Origin: Lampris incognitus
Taxonomy: Eukaryota; Chordata; Actinopteri; Lampriformes; Lampridae
NCBI RefSeq assembly: GCF_029633865.1
Contig: NC_079211.1
Span: 142,581,345 to 142,645,344, forward strand
Length of the DNA: 64,000 nucleotides
Direction of reading: 5' to 3'
Shown here: piece after piece, positions 62,500-64,000 of the stretch
Position numbering within the stretch: the stretch's first letter is position 1
Layout of the letters: each line of letters starts with the position of its first letter
Program-made: the position numbers and the translations under genes
The notes under the pieces: model-generated
The model's input: the letters and a program-made list of their open reading frames with translations, nothing else
Told to the model about the DNA's origin: nothing
The model's database searches: none

Positions 62500-63149
62500 G
62501 TCTGCTGTACCCTTCCTGCGCCATGCATGAGTCTGCTGTACCCTTTCTGGGCCGTGCATGAGTCTGCTGTACCCTTCCTGCGCCATGCATGAGTCTGCTG
62601 TACCCTTTCTGGGCCATGCATGAGTCTGCTGTACCCTTCCTGCGCCATGCATGAGTCTGCTGTACCCTTTCTGGGCCGTGCATGAGTCTGCTGTACCCTT
62701 TCTGGGCCGTGCATGAGTCTGCTGTACCCTTCCTGGGCCGTGCATGAGTCTGCTGTACCCTTCCTGGGCCATGCATGAGTCTGCTGTACCCTTCCTGGGC
62801 CGTGCATGAGTCTGCTGTACCCTTCCTGGGCCATGCATGAGTCTGCTGTACCCTTCCTGGGCCGTGCATGAGTCTGCTGTACCCTTCCTGGGCCATGCAT
62901 GAGTCTGCTGTACCCTTCCTGGGCCGTGCATGAGTCTGCTGTACCCTTCCCGGGCCGTGCATGAGTCTGCTGTACCCTTCCTGGGCCGTGCATGAGTCTG
63001 CTGTACCCTTCCTGGGCCATGCATGAGTCTGCTGTACCCTTCCTGGGCCGTGCATGAGTCTGCTGTACCCTTTCTGGGCCGTGCATGAGTCTGCTGTACC
63101 CTTCCTGGGCCGTGCATGAGTCTGCTGTACCCTTTCTGGGCCGTGCATG
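62500..63149. repeat. 31-bp minisatellite, about 21 copies
   Basis: The unit is 31 bp (AGTCTGCTGTACCC, TTCCTGGGCC, GTGCATG in order), with two common variants: TTCCTGGGCC/TTTCTGGGCC and GTGCATG/ATGCATG. Because 31 is not a multiple of three, long open frames occur in all minus-strand frames, up to 258 codons. These are not genes. Confidence 0.97.
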
Positions 63150-63539
63150 ACAACCCCCCTCCCTGCCCCGCCCCCTCCCCTTCTTGCCCTCTCCTTTTCG
63201 CCTTTACAGAAAAACTTCATTGTGCCCGAGTGTGTGTCTGTTCTTCACGCTTCATTTGGGCATCACAGCCAGAAATCGCTCGTGCATTTCAGCCTCTCAC
63301 CCTTCTCGCCCCCCCCCCCAAATACCCTCACGTGTCCCATTTGTACTCTCCCCCATCGGACCCGTTCCCCCGCACTGCACAACACTTGCAGAGTTCATTG
63401 CCGGTCCCGGTCCGCCTTGTGTGGATCGCAAACTCCTGTCGCCTTGTCCCTCCCCATAAACATTCCCCCTCTTCATCTCGCCCCCCGCGGTCCTCCGGGG
63501 TCAAGGGAGACATTCTTCTTCTGCTCTCTCTCTCACCAG

Positions 63540-63594
63540 AGACGTACTTGCTGGAAGCTGCCGTCATCCGCGCTATGACCTTGACGCGATTCAG
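63540..63594 (+). other. Candidate 55-bp exon of an unidentified plus-strand gene
   Basis: A long CT-rich tract ends in TCTCACCAG at 63539, and the downstream border is GATTCAG|GTACTG. Two of the three frames are open, and one holds an ATG (MTLTRF). This could be a 5' UTR exon containing the start codon of a gene that continues beyond the window. The product is unknown. Confidence 0.3.
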
Positions 63595-64000
63595 GTACTG
63601 TGGTAGTTGAGTAATTTACCGTCGATATCGAAAAAGTGTGCGAGCGAGCGAGTGCGAGCGCGCGCGAGCACGCGCGTGGAGGGGCACTGCCTTAACTTTG
63701 GCTCAAGTTCGGGAGCCGAACTTTTCTCCTCCGCTCGCTTCTCCGCTCGGACTCCCGCTTTGGTGGGGCAGGTAGGTGGGAAGCCGCTTGCTATACGGTT
63801 CCACTTCCGGGGAGCTCGTTCCGTCCGCCTCGTCAACGCCCGACCGGGTCTTCGTGTTTGTTCCCGCCGGTGAATTAGTCATCGTGCAGGATCCCTGCTC
63901 CGTGTTGTGGTCTCGGTCTCGGCTTGCCAGCAGGTGCGGATCTGCGCAGACACGCAGGCAGGCAGACTACCCCCCGGGGCATCGTCCACATTCCCTCGAG

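Noticed and set aside
62500-63149. Regular 31-bp repeats suggesting a CRISPR array
   Set aside because: There are no spacers between units, and the genome is eukaryotic; it is a plain tandem repeat.
62389-63220. Minus-strand ORFs of 228-258 codons with a repeated peptide
   Set aside because: They come from the 31-bp minisatellite, which is open in all three frames because 31 is not a multiple of 3.

Overview
The window looks like teleost fish nuclear DNA. All three recognisable genes are vertebrate-type and split by GT-AG introns. The non-coding sequence is filled with typical fish repeats: tRNA-derived SINEs, L1, L2-like and RTE-like LINEs, Tc1, hAT and PIF/Harbinger transposons, Penelope-type ends with hammerhead ribozymes, and long CA and CTAT/CTGT microsatellites. 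Exon borders below were joined by eye from splice sites, reading phase and protein family resemblance; nothing was run.

Layout. (1) 463-17792, minus strand: a 16-coding-exon gene for a dynamin-1-like (DRP1 family) GTPase of 657 aa, with a probable CRE/GC-box promoter near 18470-18640. (2) 19502-24309, minus strand: ubl4a, four exons, 156 aa. (3) 28148-59210, plus strand: a 19-coding-exon gene for a PRKG1-like cGMP-dependent protein kinase of 684 aa, with a GC-rich 5' non-coding exon ending near 25988. (4) 60650-64000: a GC-rich region with a CRE palindrome, two candidate exons of an unidentified plus-strand gene and a 31-bp minisatellite.

Most notable gene. The PKG-like protein keeps the leucine zipper, two cyclic-nucleotide domains, the YRD motif and the APE motif. 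It has lost the ATP-anchoring lysine (AMK to AMR) and the metal-binding DFG motif (to GSG), and its first cyclic-nucleotide pocket lacks the conserved Gly and Arg. It reads as an intact, expressed-looking pseudokinase rather than a decayed gene.

Mobile DNA. The 20.8-kb PKG intron at 32111-52914 is a nested stack: an L1 (40125-52400) interrupted by a Harbinger element carrying a SINE, by a hAT MITE with an 8-bp target duplication, and by an L2/CR1-like LINE that is itself interrupted by a hAT transposon, an RTE-like LINE and a SINE. Upstream of it lies a TRIM-like miniature LTR element (139/135-bp LTRs holding a tRNA-like promoter) split by a 716-bp solo LTR. Five hammerhead ribozyme motifs lie at 39793-39915 and 59751-60044; one (59751-59794, minus) satisfies the whole catalytic consensus.
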